The notes under the pieces were generated by a model. The model ran no database searches, had not been told where the DNA came from, and worked only from the letters and a program-made list of their open reading frames with translations. The position numbers and the translations under genes were made by a program. DNA of 64,000 nucleotides, taken from the NCBI GenBank assembly GCA_036244855.1, contig BQKZ01000346.1, positions 62,001 to 126,000 of the forward strand. The letters run 5' to 3'. Shown in pieces: positions 27,401-42,400 of this stretch (position 1 is the first letter of the stretch; each line of letters opens with the position of its first letter). The DNA comes from Temnopleurus reevesii (Eukaryota > Echinodermata > Echinoidea > Temnopleuroida > Temnopleuridae).

Positions 27401-30400
27401 CCATATATTTGTCCTATTTCTTGCTGGCTGTTTGCACACGTTTGCATGGCAGATAGTGACTGTAAGCAAACAATGTTCACCATCACCATGATATACTATA
27501 CCTGCTGCAAATAAACTAAATATTCCCTCACATAGATTAATAAATTTTGATACAAACACTCCTTACTCCAGGTTTTACCATCTAATAACGCTTATAAGAT
27601 ATTTTCAAGTCCAAAAGGTTGACCATGTTTGCAAGATTACAGAGTGTAAAATGGGATAAATGAAAATGATGGATGCTTAAAAATCTGGAACATTTTGCTC
27701 CAAGTTACTTATCATGTATACTTTGTTTGTTATCCATTTTGTATACCTGATTTTTATGTAATTTATGTATAAATGGTCTGAACATTATCAAATGAATTCA
27801 AACTCAAAGTAAATCTATGTATATATAACCCCAATATAAACTATTGCCGTAAAATAAAGTGGGTCATGGACAATAGATCCGTATGCAGTGTATTGAGCTG
27901 TACGGATTCAACAATCACAAGCCCGTTCCGATTTGAATAGCATTACAAAGGACCATTGAATTGGCGTTTGACTTAATTTTACAGAAATCAAATAGTTTAT
28001 ATCGTGTTATAATCTTCAAAATAAACATAAAATTAATGTCATTTAAAAAATTAATTTAGTGGAGAAACAATGAAAATGAAAAATTGGAATGCTGCTCATT
28101 ACAAACTGAAGCGATGCCATGTCTCTGCAATGATCAAAACACTTATCATAACGGTGGAATATTTCAAGCCTTCCAAGTTATGATTTCATGAATACCACTT
28201 GGTCGTTTTAAATCAGTTTGGCGAGTGAGGTTGTCTCTCTATGGACACTTAATAATCCCTTGCATGTAATATTGATTAAACCTCTCTTTATGATTACAAT
28301 CTGCTTTGCATTCTGGATGGACTCTTAGTCATGGGATGAAAAATGAAGGTCGTTATGTAATGAGATGGTGGGGCAGAACCTTGTGATATTACCATTAAAA
28401 CCTATTACCTTTTTTCTATTTACAACAATATCACTAAAAATGCTAAAAGAAAATTAATTTTCAATCTTCTTCCATTCATGAATTCAGAGCCGGGATTATG
28501 TTTATTATTCATGTAACACTTGTGAATACCATGTTATTAAATATGTTGAGGGAAAGAAAACCACCACCGTCCCAGTTTTTTAAATGTGTTGTAGAAGCAC
28601 AATTGACAAACATAAGTGTGCTAAAATGCAGATAATAAGGTTCCACAGAATTATGAGCACTCATTAGAAACAACTGTCTATGAGTCATATCTATCAAATA
28701 GCTTTTTATTAATATTCAATTACTAATGAGAGAGTATGCTACATCATGTAGTTGGTAGCCCCAAACACTTTACTCAAAATTAAGCTTCATACTGTGATGA
28801 TGCAGTAAAAATATATATTTACAGTCATCTCCGTTTAAGTTGAACTTGTTTAAGTCAAATAATTGCCTAAGTCAATGGGTTCTTCAGAACAAATCAGATA
28901 AAACATGTTATTTACCTCTTATAAGTCAAATTTCTCTTAAGTCGAAAAGAAACATACAAAGAATCTTATGACACATAGGTACATTTATTTGTATGTTTCT
29001 AGAAATGAAATTGGAAAAGCTATAGTGATTTGCAAGGTATACAATAATAAAGTTTCAATCACTGAAAGATAGTATAAAGTGTTAACTACTCTTTAAAAGC
29101 TTATACTTGAGGAAACTATATTGCAATGTATACACAAAGATTGAAGGTGAAGTAATAATTGTTCTCTAATCCCAGATTTAAGATTACTATAGAAGGATGA
29201 TTGTTACACAATGACAGAAAAGGAAACCCCTACATGATAATCCCATTCTCTGTCATCAACATGTATTGATAATCATCAGGTGTATAATGTAGATGTATAC
29301 ATCTGCATATACCATGAAGTGTAGTTCCTGTCTCATCTTCACCCTTAACATAAAGACATTACAATATGTGTGATTGATATTGTTATATCCTTTGACCAGG
29401 GTAATAATATCTTAGGGCGCTTTTTTGGGCCGTTTGGGAAAAGTGCTATATAAGAAATGATAAGATTATTATCATTATTATCATTACATGACATCAGCCA
29501 ATTCTGAACCAAACCATAGGGTCAACGGTTTGCTAGACTATCTAATAAATTTTGAAGTTGTTTTACTACTGTATGAGTGTCTGTAATGAAATGTTGAAAG
29601 CAGATTGACAACCAGAGGATAGTTCTAATGACTTTGAAACCTCTGTGTCTTATAAGTAATTGATTTGATTTTCAAGTACATCAATAAAACATCATGTATT
29701 GTTTCAAATTGCATCATTGTAAGGAAGCAAATAAAATTATATTGGAAGAGCAATAAACAAAATATCTTTTAATAAGGATAAAGATACAATTTCTACTTCT
29801 ATGTTAGTAAAGAAGGTAAACTTGATATATTATTGTTCGAGACAACCATCTAGATTAGAAACATATTCTCCTGGTTGCTGTAACGGTCCATAAGTTTCAA
29901 AGTCCATCTAACGTCTGCTGTAATGTATTGAAAACAGCCTCAACCTAAGTTAAATCAACCAATGAAATATGATTCAAGACTATATTCCGAACGAACTAAG
30001 TTGAATTGGGAACAACAATATTGCCAACTCAGAAGAGTTACTGAAATAACATTGTTTCACAATGAAACCAGAAAGTTACAAAATGTATCAAAAGAAGATG
30101 GCAAATGAGTTATTGTGAGGTGATCTTGACAGAAAAAATAAGATAATTCACCATTGATGGAAATAGGCTACTGTACTAGAAAACAACAGTCAAGCATGAT
30201 GTGTAATGAAAATGTTTAGTTTGATGTACACTTGTAAAGACACAAAATATAATTTCAATCATGCATTATCACTCCTTTATATTTTCAGTTTCAACATAAG
30301 TAATTTAAAATCTGTTCATATAATATTATTTACTTAAAATTGATTTCATTTATTTATTTACTAGTACATGACACATAAAATTATAATGTACAGTAGATGT

Positions 30401-33400
30401 TGAAGGTTTTGATACCCTTGAATATTGTTTTCAATGTTTATCCTTTAATTTGAATTTTGCTTTGATTCCACATTCCATTTGTAATATGGTTTAGATGCTA
30501 TGTGACCATCCTTAGGGAAAATTAAATAGTAAATCAATTATTGTCAATATCTTATCATGATTAGAACATTTAATGTATCAGCATATTTTGTTAATACGGA
30601 AAACAAACACAGCTCTAATACTGGGTACAAATCTTTTAAGCAATGTAAGAAATACGAACAAAAAAGTGGTTTTTAATTGCAGGAATGACTGGTTTAGCCT
30701 ATTGGAATCAAACATTGTGAAACCAATCATTCTCTCCAGGGGGAAATAGCATCAAAACAATCTCCAATTCTATTAAATGATGCATCAAAAGTCTTCCTTG
30801 GCTTTCAATTTAGATGGATTGTGTCTGAGGGGTAATTCAGAAGGGGTATCAAATAGGATCTGTACTTCATGGAATGATGTACATAGATCTGTTGTCTGAA
30901 ATTCTACCATAGAGGCTGACTAACATGTAACAATAATCACAAACTACAAAGGTGTCTTAAAAATGTGAAAATACATGAAACCTGATAAGGTTTTAGGATA
31001 AGCTCACCTCATACTATCTATAGTTGGTAGTATGGCTGCAAAAGATACCACTCAGTTTATACACCAAAAGGCAAAATAAGGTTACAATATAATAATTTTT
31101 CATAAATGAGTCTTTAAAGAATAAAAACAATTTGTCCCTTTATGAAATAGGTCCCTACTGTAGTTTCACTGGAATTCCTGGATGATAAACCCAGGATTAC
31201 AACAAATTAGGTCAAAAGATACTCTATTTAGCTTACTATCATCTCTATTAAATAGGGCCAAAATCTGGGTGAGGAATTTAAGGATCAACTTACATTTCCA
31301 AGCGGAACAAGAGTTCGACGCTTAGGGGTGATTGGGGAAGAGAGCATGATGAAGCAGCCAGATTTCTGGGGTCTTATCGGTCAGGGGTAAGGTCACTGCC
31401 AGGTCATCACCTCTCTTCCTTTTCTAACGCTTCAATATCAAATTAGGACGCGAACTGTGTTCTCCGAACACCGAAACAGAGATCCAAGACTAATTGCTAT
31501 TTCCATGCAGAACTTTTGAAAGTATATAATGCCCAATCTGTTCTAAGGATGTCAGAGATTATGAAGCCAATTTTGTTGCTTGTGTCCAGTTTCTCACATA
31601 ATTGACTAGGGGTTTTCCATGAATTAAAGAGCTTCTTCTCACAAGCTACAGAAATGAAAATATACCGGTCGGTCGTAGGCCTGAAATGGCAATATATTCC
31701 TTGTCTAGAAATCCAAAATATTGTAATGGTTGTCAAGTGAGAGAGCTCTTCATCCACGAATATTAGGAATATGTGTGTAGACAAATAACATCTCTAAACA
31801 AACACTGTCATTTGCAATTGAACAATCAATTCTTTGTTCACCACTATATGAAACCATACAAACAATTCGATCAGTTAGGATCTATCGCACCAAAATAGAA
31901 GGTACTGTCATGGCACAATCCAGATACTGTAAAAGTGATGCAGTACATCTCCTCTTCATAAATCCATTAATGGCATCTATTAAAGTAATTCACAAAGACA
32001 GTTTCATTCAGTCAGAGATGGATAAATAAAACAGATGCTATTCCAAAATCCTGGTGTATGATCATTCAAGAATTATGTCTCCTTCACTTGTATACATCCA
32101 TCTCCACTCGTACACAAAGAGACTTTTAGCTTCTGTCAAATTATGCATACTAATTACACAAGATACAACTCTGTGTTGTGCTGCACACGTGATGCAGGTG
32201 GTCATGATCATTCCATACAGAATTATGAATGCAGCTCCTCACTCCACGTCCTGCCTCCAGCAATGTCAACACAACACTGAATGCCTCTCGCTCCTCGTTA
32301 GCTCAGGCATACGCAGCTCAGCAGGCATCGACCTTCCCTACACACCTCAATAATTCTACAAATCAAGAGTGCATGTGTGGAAGTGTGTATGTGTGTGTTT
32401 ACATTTCTCTATGTGTAGAATGTGAGATAAGCTCTTTATTTGTAGATCTGACTCTACTCACGTTAACACTTATACATTTATTTTCAAATTAATATTTGCT
32501 TGAACGACTAGCCAATTAACATTAGCCATCTTTTGAAATGTTGAAATATGAAGATTACAATTGTCCTACAGTAAGTCTCTATTACACTGCCAGACGAAGG
32601 AGATTTCAAAAGGATGGGCATCAAATATATCAATGTATTTCATTCTTTACAACATGTTCTCATATTTGTTTAAACTGTGATCATAAAAAAACATTTGATG
32701 CCACAAGAAGATTGATTTCCAAACTATTAAACCATATTTCTCTCATAATATAAGAGTGAACTTATACTAAACACGACATAACATAAAAACAAACATGAAT
32801 CTTATCTTTATTAATAACTTTATATTGTCTTATAAATAGTTTTAATCAAAGCTATAAAAGTGCACTTAGCAAAAGCTACATTTCTTTGATACGTGCACAC
32901 TAAAGTATGCCATACTCTTATTATTGATATATACCAATAATAACAATAATATACTAATAAAAAAGTTCATATTCCATTAACTGCCATTATGATTCACATT
33001 GTTTGCAAGCTCAAGGGTGAATAACAGTCTGATAAGATCATCAGAGTTCATAGTTCAATCTTCTACAAGCTTTAATGTGATGGTTAGTCTCATCTCAAGC
33101 TGACAATTGTAACGATGTGTTCATTGTATCAAAGATGGCCATTAAACATAATGGTTTTTTTTTCTTCTAAAAACAATAAAGAAAAATAAAGCAATTAAGA
33201 ATTGATGAATTATCAGAAATCATAATCACATTGATATGTGGTTCCAAAGAGAAAGAGGGAGACATAATTAGAAAGAGAGAGAGAGAGAGAGAGACAGAGA
33301 GAGAGAGAGAAAAGAGAGACAGAGAGAGGAGAAGAGAGAGAGAAGAGAGAGAGAGAGAGAAGAGAGAGAGAAAAAAAAGAAGAGAGAGAGATAAAGAAAG

Positions 33401-36400
33401 AAAGTGTGTGTGTGGGTGTATGTGTGTGTGTGTGTGTGTCACTTTGTGTGTGCGTGCATGCATATCTATTTTATTCTAAGAGAAATAGAGAAAGGGGGAG
33501 AGACAAAGGGAAAGAGAGAGGATGGGTGGGTTTGTGTGTGTATTTTTGTGTGCGCGCACGCATATGAGAGAGAGAGTATAAAGCCCATTCACAACACAAT
33601 CTTTGTTTTCAGCACCTTAACTACAAACGCGGGAATAAAAGTTCGAATTGCACCCTTGATGATCACTGACGACTTAATTACAACCAATCAACAAACTCTG
33701 CAGGACTTCTTTGATGATACTCTTTTGATGTCTACAACAAAACCATTTGGTTTGAGCACCTCATGCTGGTTCACTTTTCAGTATGAAATTATAGACCAAT
33801 TTGTATGTAATAAGATTGGTGTGATTCAGTGAATAATAACCTGTCAAACACAATTATGATGAAAAATGGAACTCTTGGAGTTATTTCAAATATGTATTGA
33901 TTCTTTAACAAAAAACCTGGTCAAGTGTAATACTGATGAATTTCATCTAAAATATTGGGGATAATCATGATTAGCAGTTTAGAACATCTACCAGTTTGTG
34001 TGAAATGATGGGTGAAAAATAAATCTGATAGAGATACGAATGTGTACAGGTGTACACATTCAGTTTGGCAACTTAATTCATTGAGAATTCAATTGGCCTA
34101 TTCCAGGTATTTGATGCTTCAGAGGGGTAATATTAACATATGATCCATATATTTCAAATCAAAACACAATGTATTTCTCAGAGGGCCATGTTTTTATCTA
34201 GTAAAAAACACATAGATGATATACATGTACTTGGAAATTTGATAATTTTGTGATGATAAACAGAGAATGAAATAGATCAATGCTTGGTCAGACATCTTTT
34301 GTAAAGTTATCTTCTACAGGTGAACACAACAACGTATACCTATCCTATATTTAAACCTCTGGTAAGCACCATAAAACTTGGGTTTCTAAACAAACTGAGG
34401 TGCGTAGATTAAGTTACAAGTATGTCTATTCATAGGAAATGACAATTCTGTTTTAAAAGAAGGATACTAATACTTGTTTTGGAAAGTTTGTTTGTAACAA
34501 TGACTCAGTTGAAGGTATAAAGTCTTCCTTCCAGTTTCTTTCCAAATACAATCCCTGATAAGCTTTCTTATAAGCTTTGTTCTAGTTAGGTGAATATTTC
34601 AAAGGCAATATGTCACTGACTTTCCTACATAATCTACTCCATCAATGAGAAAAGCAAACCATGTAAATTTTTTAACTAGAAGATGAGAATTCATGAATCA
34701 GTGTGATTTCCTTTCTATGATCTCACACTAACTACACAACATTCATGGAATATATTTCTTTTCAAGTCTTCATAACTAAAGCATGACTGAGCATGAAACA
34801 CCAAATCCTACACCTAAAGGTGTATTTAAGAGATTTTAAAAAGTGAACAAATCAGTCTGATTCATAATGCTACTGGATTCCAAGGTTAATATGGCCTACA
34901 TATTGAAGTCTTTACACTTTTGAGCATATCTTTTAATGAATAAAAAAAAAGAAATATTGTTTAATAAAAATTAAGAGTATAAGAAATTCCATTCTGTATT
35001 ATTCTTTTTTAATTAAATTCAAATGTGGCACTACTTTTAATATAACAGATAATAAAATTATTTATGTAAGCATTTACCAACATACTATATTTGTGACAAG
35101 TGTTCCAAATATAATAATTTGTAGAGCCCTAGGATGAGGGATTGTCATTTTTACTATACATCTTTATAATCATCAATCATTACCATTCAATTGCATATTG
35201 GATATTTGGCTAAATTTTTTAAACAAATGCAAAACTCCTGAAACATTCTCCCAAAACATACAAATAAAATAAATAATTGACCCACTTTCATTTATGATGC
35301 AAAGATATATATATTGAGCAAAAACCAAAGTGTATCAATAATTTCATGACATAAACTGGAGCACAAATGCAATGTTCCTTTGTTTTGCTTTTTAGATAAG
35401 AATTGGATAAGGCAACTCTTCAACAAATAAAATTCCATTAAAAATATACATTAAAATATGAAGTAGTATTTTGTCTGCTACAAGGGTCTAATTCCTGAAT
35501 TCATTTCAACCATTTACACCTCCTTTTTGGATTTCTCAATAATTCTGCCTTTTGACATCATTGGATTCATTCAAGAGAACCAGAAAAAGTCTTCTGTGTC
35601 ACTTGAAAGCTTTTTTCAATTTGTTTTATTCTCGTTTTTATGCAAAGAGCTCTGAAACCATGTACATGTGTACTGAGCGCTATAAAAGCATATGTATTGT
35701 ATTGTATTGCTTTGTATTGTCCAAACTCATATTTGGAAATTTAATTGCTTTTTAACTCAGTGACATTGAAAGGGTTAAATCTGGAAACATGATAATCTAA
35801 ATGTGCTAGACATAAACAAAACAAGCTTTGAAGAAACCTGCAACACCTGTTATAAATTGACAGAAGCATCTCCACAACCAGCTATGAATTAGGGCAAGTT
35901 CTTATGAAGTTGGATCAATCTAAATCCTGGTGAATATAGTGACAAAATAAAGATGTTTGCATTTGCCATTGCAGCGTAAGAAAAAATTGTTTTAAACTGA
36001 ATAATACTCTTAAGATGAATTTCAACTGAAAAGATGGAACCAGATATCAAGTCATATCCTACTTCAAGACATACCAGGATTAAAGAGGGGATTATTCGTG
36101 AGACTATGCCTTACATACAGAGAGGGAGAGGAAGAATTATTTGCATTTTGGGTCTGAAAATGGTCTCTCCAATGGCCTCCCTGAAATGGAGGGACAGTGA
36201 TTTCAAGTGTTGAAGACGTCTTACGAGTATCTAGGACACAGTGTCAAATTTGATAGGTTTGAATAATGTCATTCAAAGAGCACTTACACCATTTTGTCTT
36301 TATTATGTATGCACCTAAAAAGAATATTTCTTCTTTCTTGTTTGTGACATTTGGCAGTACTATGTATTTTAGAAATTCTTCACCACATCTATGTAGAATG

Positions 36401-39400
36401 AAACATGTCTTGCTTAATGTTGTTCTCTGCTTTTTCCATCTTTGCATTTAGATATAGTTTCAACCTTCTACATCAACTTTTTAGATCTTTGGTCGTTCTT
36501 TTGTCTCTATCTCTTTCTCAAACTCTTTTCACATTTCTGATGCACTTATTAAATCATATTTAACGGTTTTGCTATACCATCGGCATAATAAATGGGCAGC
36601 GACAATGATGGAAAGAAAAATATGGCTAACAGCAATCTTCACACCAATTTCTATGAATGTTAAATTTTAAGGGAGGGGAAAGTACCATATGCAAAATCAA
36701 CTGACATTCATACAAATTTTGAATTAAAAAAAATGCAGCAAGGTAAGCCAATCTTCATTAAAAAACAATACAGGAAAATGTAAGCAAATTGTAAAGACAT
36801 GGGAAAACAGTATTTTTCAAAAAAAGCAAAACTGGAAAACATCATTTAGGTCAAGAATTATAAGTAATTTACCACCTGTAATTTTCAATCGACAAAACTC
36901 ATATTGCCCATTGGAAAGATTGAGAGCTCTCAATATGTAAATAAGAGTCAAAGCCTAGCTATTCAATGGAAACATGGAGGTGCAAGCAAAATACACAGTA
37001 TGCCACATCATCATGAACTACATCAAGATACAAACCACATGCATACTTCATCTATATTTGTAGTACCAGCAGAGTTGTGGTGCATTTGTAGGACCATGGA
37101 AGAATGATTCAATTTGTTATATGAAAATTATTTGAAAATAAATTGCAAATCTGTTCAGTTCAATCATATGTAAGAGCTTTCCTCATTTAAAGTACAGATG
37201 GTGCCAGTAGTAAGTTTATATTATTTCTGCTTATATTCTGTATTAGGATATATGCAATAGCAACACTATTAGTGTGAATTATATTCAATAAAGCACACCA
37301 AAACACACATTCCACACACACTTGATGAGTGAGCATTTACTGTAAAATCCTAATCCATTTGAGTAAGGCCTGGTTTTGGAGTCTAAATGAAACATTCTAA
37401 TGAAATCAAAATGTGTTCTTATGGGTTAACATGAGAAATGATGAATAAAATTCCACTAACCTGTTGGAGCTCTGCCTGCTGCTGTAACATCTCAGCACCC
37501 ACTTCCACAGGAGGCAGTTTGCTGATAACCGCTCCACTTGGTGTTGACGTCAGACCTCGCTGCTGCTCTAACCATTCCTGCAGCTTGGCAACATCACTCT
37601 GATACTCCTGCGCCAACCGCTCGGTGTTCAGAAACATCCTATGATGCTCCCTCTGTTCCGTAAGGTTCTTCTTACAAGCATCCATACGTGTTTGGAGGTA
37701 CCTTAGAGTGGCATCAAGGTGTTCAGCTAGGACAGGCTTCTGACAGGTGGCTGCATCCAAGCTCTGTTCAATGCTGTCTGATATGTCATTCAGCTTCTGT
37801 AGCTTGCGACTCAACTCAAGTTGGTGATTCTGTCAATAGATGGACATAAATTTTTATGAATAAGTCATAATGGTAAATGAAATACTGCACATTCTAATGA
37901 CTATTCAGACTGACCATTGCTCCTGTGGGAAAACATAAATATAAATTGCTATTGTATTTCAACTCATTTTGTCACAACTTTCCACCTTGCGGAATGAGAG
38001 GCAATGTTATTGACAATGCACATAAAATGGAAAAATCAAATTGCAATAAAGCAACTCTGCATTTATCCCCTCCACAAATCTAGAGTTGTAGCTTAATGAA
38101 TTCAGCATTCTTATTACAAAAAATAACAATTGATAGTATAATGCTATTTCGATTTTTTTCATGAAAACTAATCAAGGGAATACATATGCTGTTTCTTACA
38201 TGGTTTTGAAGGAGTTGCTCTTGAATATCCGAAGCAGTCAGTTCATCTTCTCCGGTCTCTTTCTCTTCATCTGGTTCAAGCTGCTTCATGAAACCAGTCA
38301 ACCAATCATCTAGATGCTCAAGCTCCTTCTGATTCACCTCCAGTCGTGCCTTCAGAATCAACTCATCTTCCTTCTCTTGCTGTAACACAAACCATAAAGA
38401 CAAAGAATACAAATGGTGAGCTAAAATTAAACATTGCTGTAGAAAGATATCTAGAATGGGAATCATTTAAATTTCTATCCAGACTCTGCCATACCACAGT
38501 CACAATATAGTAGGATTTTGCTTAATTTACTGAAAATTATTAAAACTGCCAATAAATGAAACAACTATAAAATCGAAAGCTGATTTAATAATCATGGGTC
38601 AGTGCAATTTAACAAAAAGAACAATAAAAATATAAAGATGATCCCTAACGTACGGTTCAAAATTGAATTGAATAGTCAATAGTCATTTTTACCTGTAATT
38701 TTTGTAGAAGTTGGTTTGCATCAGTGTTGATCTTATCCACTCTATCTGTGAGTTTATCCACAGTCTTCTTGAGTGTGTCCGGAGGAATCTGAACCTTCAT
38801 GGCTTTCTCTCTCACCAGGCTCACATTGTCATCAAGATCACTGCTCTCATTAATCAGATCCTACAAAAAATAGCATTTCAAAAACTTCAACATCATGTTG
38901 AGCATTTATATACATATGAGAAAATATGAGAAAACTTACATCCACTGGAAAATGTTACATTGATATAACGATAGAAAAATTCTGAGAGAATACTCAATGA
39001 TTGTGGATTCATTACTAATGCTGATATCATCTAGTAGGACTCATGTACGTTCCTCTTCAGAAAGTATATTCACAATTTGCGTCAATTGCAATATTTAAGC
39101 CCTGTTACGCAAACTTGTCCAAAATGACGATGTAGAAAAAGAGACTCAATTACAGAAGTGAACAAGAATTGAGAGACATGGTACCAAAGTACACTACATA
39201 ATGTAGCTTTTCTTTAAATCCATCATCATCACTTGCTTCATGGAAGGAATGGAATAGCATTATAATTATGTAAATCTTCTTAAATGACTGCTATTTGTAA
39301 CAATCTTAATATGCTAATGGATTTTACACATTATTACCAACCATATCTTGTCATTTTTACTACATTGTATCTTTTGTCATCCATGTCTTGTATTTCCATT

Positions 39401-42400
39401 TTCCACATGACATATGGATCAAATCAAATCAAATCAAATTAGGACAGATATCGTCACGACCATATTTGATAGATATTGAAGGGAAAAATTACACCCACAA
39501 TACCTTGAGCTGCTGAATATGTTCATCCAAGTTGCGTGCTTCCATTGGAGTGTGTTTGATCTCTTGAAGCTGGGCTTCTGTGTTTGCCAATCTGATGTTG
39601 ATTTGAGACAAAGCATTCTCATAATCCTCCTGCTTTGCTAAAGCCTCCTGGAGGAGACGCTCCTTCTCTTCCATCTATCAGAAAAATGTTTTTATATCGA
39701 AACAATATATAAAAATCTTCTAAAAAAATTATGTTAATCATTGAAAGATTTACATTTTTCTAATTAATAGCTTTCTGTTAATCATCCAAATATTCTGAAT
39801 TTGAATTAATAAGGTTTTTATAAGGATAAACTAGATGAATCCTCGACCGCGCACGGTCAAAATTTATGCCTCCGCCATCACGCAATCAGAAATATATTTC
39901 CGGCTTTATTGTTCCATGCCATCAGAAATCAAAAACATTTTGACCCTTTTTTTTTTACCTTTGACCCTGTGAACCCCAAATCTCATCAGTTTTTCCTCAC
40001 ATGCTTATAATTAAGCTATACACTAAGTTTGAAAGAAATTGGTTCAATATTTCTGTTATAAGTTATAACAATAATGAGCTTTATCGGGTTTTTCTGCCCG
40101 GTGACCTTTGACCTTTGACCCAATGAACACAAAATCTAATCAGTTCATCCTCACAAGCTTATACATACTTGAGCCAAGTTTGGTCAAAATCTGTACAGCA
40201 GTTCTGAACTTATTGCGGTAACAATCTATTTTGGGTGATTTTTACAAGTTTTATGACCCTGTGACCTTTGACCTTTGACCCAAAAAACACAAAATCTAAT
40301 CAGTTCATCCTCACATACTTATACATACTTGAGCCAAGTTTGGTCAAAATCAGTACAGCAGTTCTGAACTTATTGCGGTAACAAGCTATTTTGGGTGATT
40401 TTTTACAAGGTTTTTGTCCCTGTGACCTTTGACCTTTGACCCCTTGAATCCAAAATCTAATCAGTTCATCCTCACATGGTTATACATACTTGAGCCAAGT
40501 TTGGTCAGAATCCGTCAAGCGGTTCTGAACTTATTGCGGTAACAAGGTCCGGATGGACGGACGGACGGACGGACGGACGGACGGACGCACGGACGGACGG
40601 ACGCACGGACAACCCGAAAACATAATGCCTCCGGCACCATCTTACGGTGGCGGAGGCATAAAAATATAATCAATCCACACATATGAAATAAAATGACATA
40701 TTTTAACATAAACTATATCATGAATGAATGATTTAGGGTTATAACCAATAAAGAAAAATAACCTGAAAGGATATTAACCTATTCTCATCAATTCTCATCA
40801 ATAGTTCCCAGTTCAATTTGGAAAATAATGGTCTTTTCATGTATGATTAATGAGAAAGGAATATAGACTCTTCAAAATATAATCGAAAGTAAAAACTAAA
40901 CAGAATGAAACTATCTTGCGGAAATAAAAAAAAAATCAAATATGAAAGATAAACCTACCTTATGCTGCAGAGCACCCCATGAGCGATTGAGTTGATCTAT
41001 CTTTTGTTCCTTCCCAGTTGAAAGAGGATCCTTAACATCTCTGCTCCTGTCATCTTGGCTTGTGACTGGTAGGAATAGGTCTCTAGAAAGCATCTCTTTT
41101 GGTTCCTCTTTCACAGGAGACGCCAATTCTTCCACTGCTCCATCAGAATGGTCTAGAGGCAAAGAACCTGCTTCACGTTGCTTGAGTAGAGGTTTCGTTT
41201 CCACAGGTGTCACTTCAAGTGGTGCATAATCCAGAGGTTTCACATCCTTCCGTTCATTCTTCTCCATTGATTGTGGCGGCTGTGTAGATGGATCCCTCTG
41301 CAAAACAACTTTTGGTTGGATCTGTAGAGTTTGGTCGAGTAGATCGTTTGCAGATACAATCGGTTCATACTTAGACGGAGTGCCCTGCAATGGGATTTGT
41401 TTGTCATTGTCTCTTTGAGCTAATACTGGAGGTTTCTGTTGCCATGGTACCGGGGAACCATTTGGAGTGTAGAAGTCAGAGGAAGTGGAATCACTTTGAT
41501 AGTGCTCTTCTTGAACATCCCTAACCCTAGGCAATACCTGACCATGTTCTTGAGGATGTGTAATGTCTGATTTGGCACGATCAGGAAGATAATCTACAGA
41601 GCTGTCATCTGATTCACTACCATCCTGCAGAGCTCCGTCAGATGCATTTTTACTGCTTGGTCTCAATTCAAGATCTGGATTCCTGTTAGGATATAACTGT
41701 CTTGGATCATCTGGCATATTGTGTGATGGAAGGGCAATCATGGATTCCCCTGTCTGCATGTCTTGTATCATTATTGGTTCATCCTTTGGATCATCAGTGA
41801 AACCTACAAGACCCTGCAGGTCATCCGACACTGTTGCTGGAACAGCAGCTAGGTCTTGACCTGTCCTAGGGTCTCTGATGATAAAGGGTGCTACATCTCT
41901 TGTTTGCTGAGTTCCTGTAACAACTGGTAATCTCTTCAGTTCTGTATCCTCTACGATAATGTAATCTGGAGATGACGTAGGGATACTTGAACTTCCAGCA
42001 CCAGGAACAGCACCAGCGACTCCTTCTCCGCTGATTGCAGCACCACCGTAGTCTTTCAGTTCTGATATAGGAGTTAATACATATGCAGCACCACGGTCAG
42101 TCAGTATCTGCTCCATCAAAGGCATTTCTTGAGGAACTTCTGCTTTATCTGGTATGGTATCTTCATCTGAACCCTTTGTGGAAGATTCCTCTTTGTCCAT
42201 TCCCATCCAGCCTTGTAGAAATGGTGTATCTTCAGGACTTTCGGAGCTAGCAGCAAGGTCCTCATGTGGCCTCAAAGCTTCTTGACTATCACTCTTCAGA
42301 ACATCATCTCCCATGGTCGAGGGATCAGCTGACACATCGCTCCTCTGAGGACCCGGTTCAGGTAAAGACTTTACTTCATTGGCAGAGGGCTGTTGTTCAG

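Larger units (their letters stand above)
27460..37460. other. 10-kb intron between exons 26 and 28
   Basis: The longest intron in the window. It holds the family B MITE at 27833-28009, a retroposon tail at 29413-29490, the alternative first exon candidate at 31294-31347, the (GA)n/(GT)n tract at 33270-33460 and a tail at 35636-35716. The segment around 28820-28940 has repeated TTAAGTTGAA / TTAAGTCAAAT words that look like a fragment of another dispersed element. I see no other gene. Confidence 0.6.

Noticed and set aside
33231..33479. Open frames across the GA/GT tract on both strands
   Set aside because: The translations are pure simple repeats (ER and SL runs).
40553..40611. GGACGGAC array considered as a CRISPR or satellite array
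   Set aside because: It is a tetranucleotide microsatellite inside a eukaryotic dispersed element, with no spacers.
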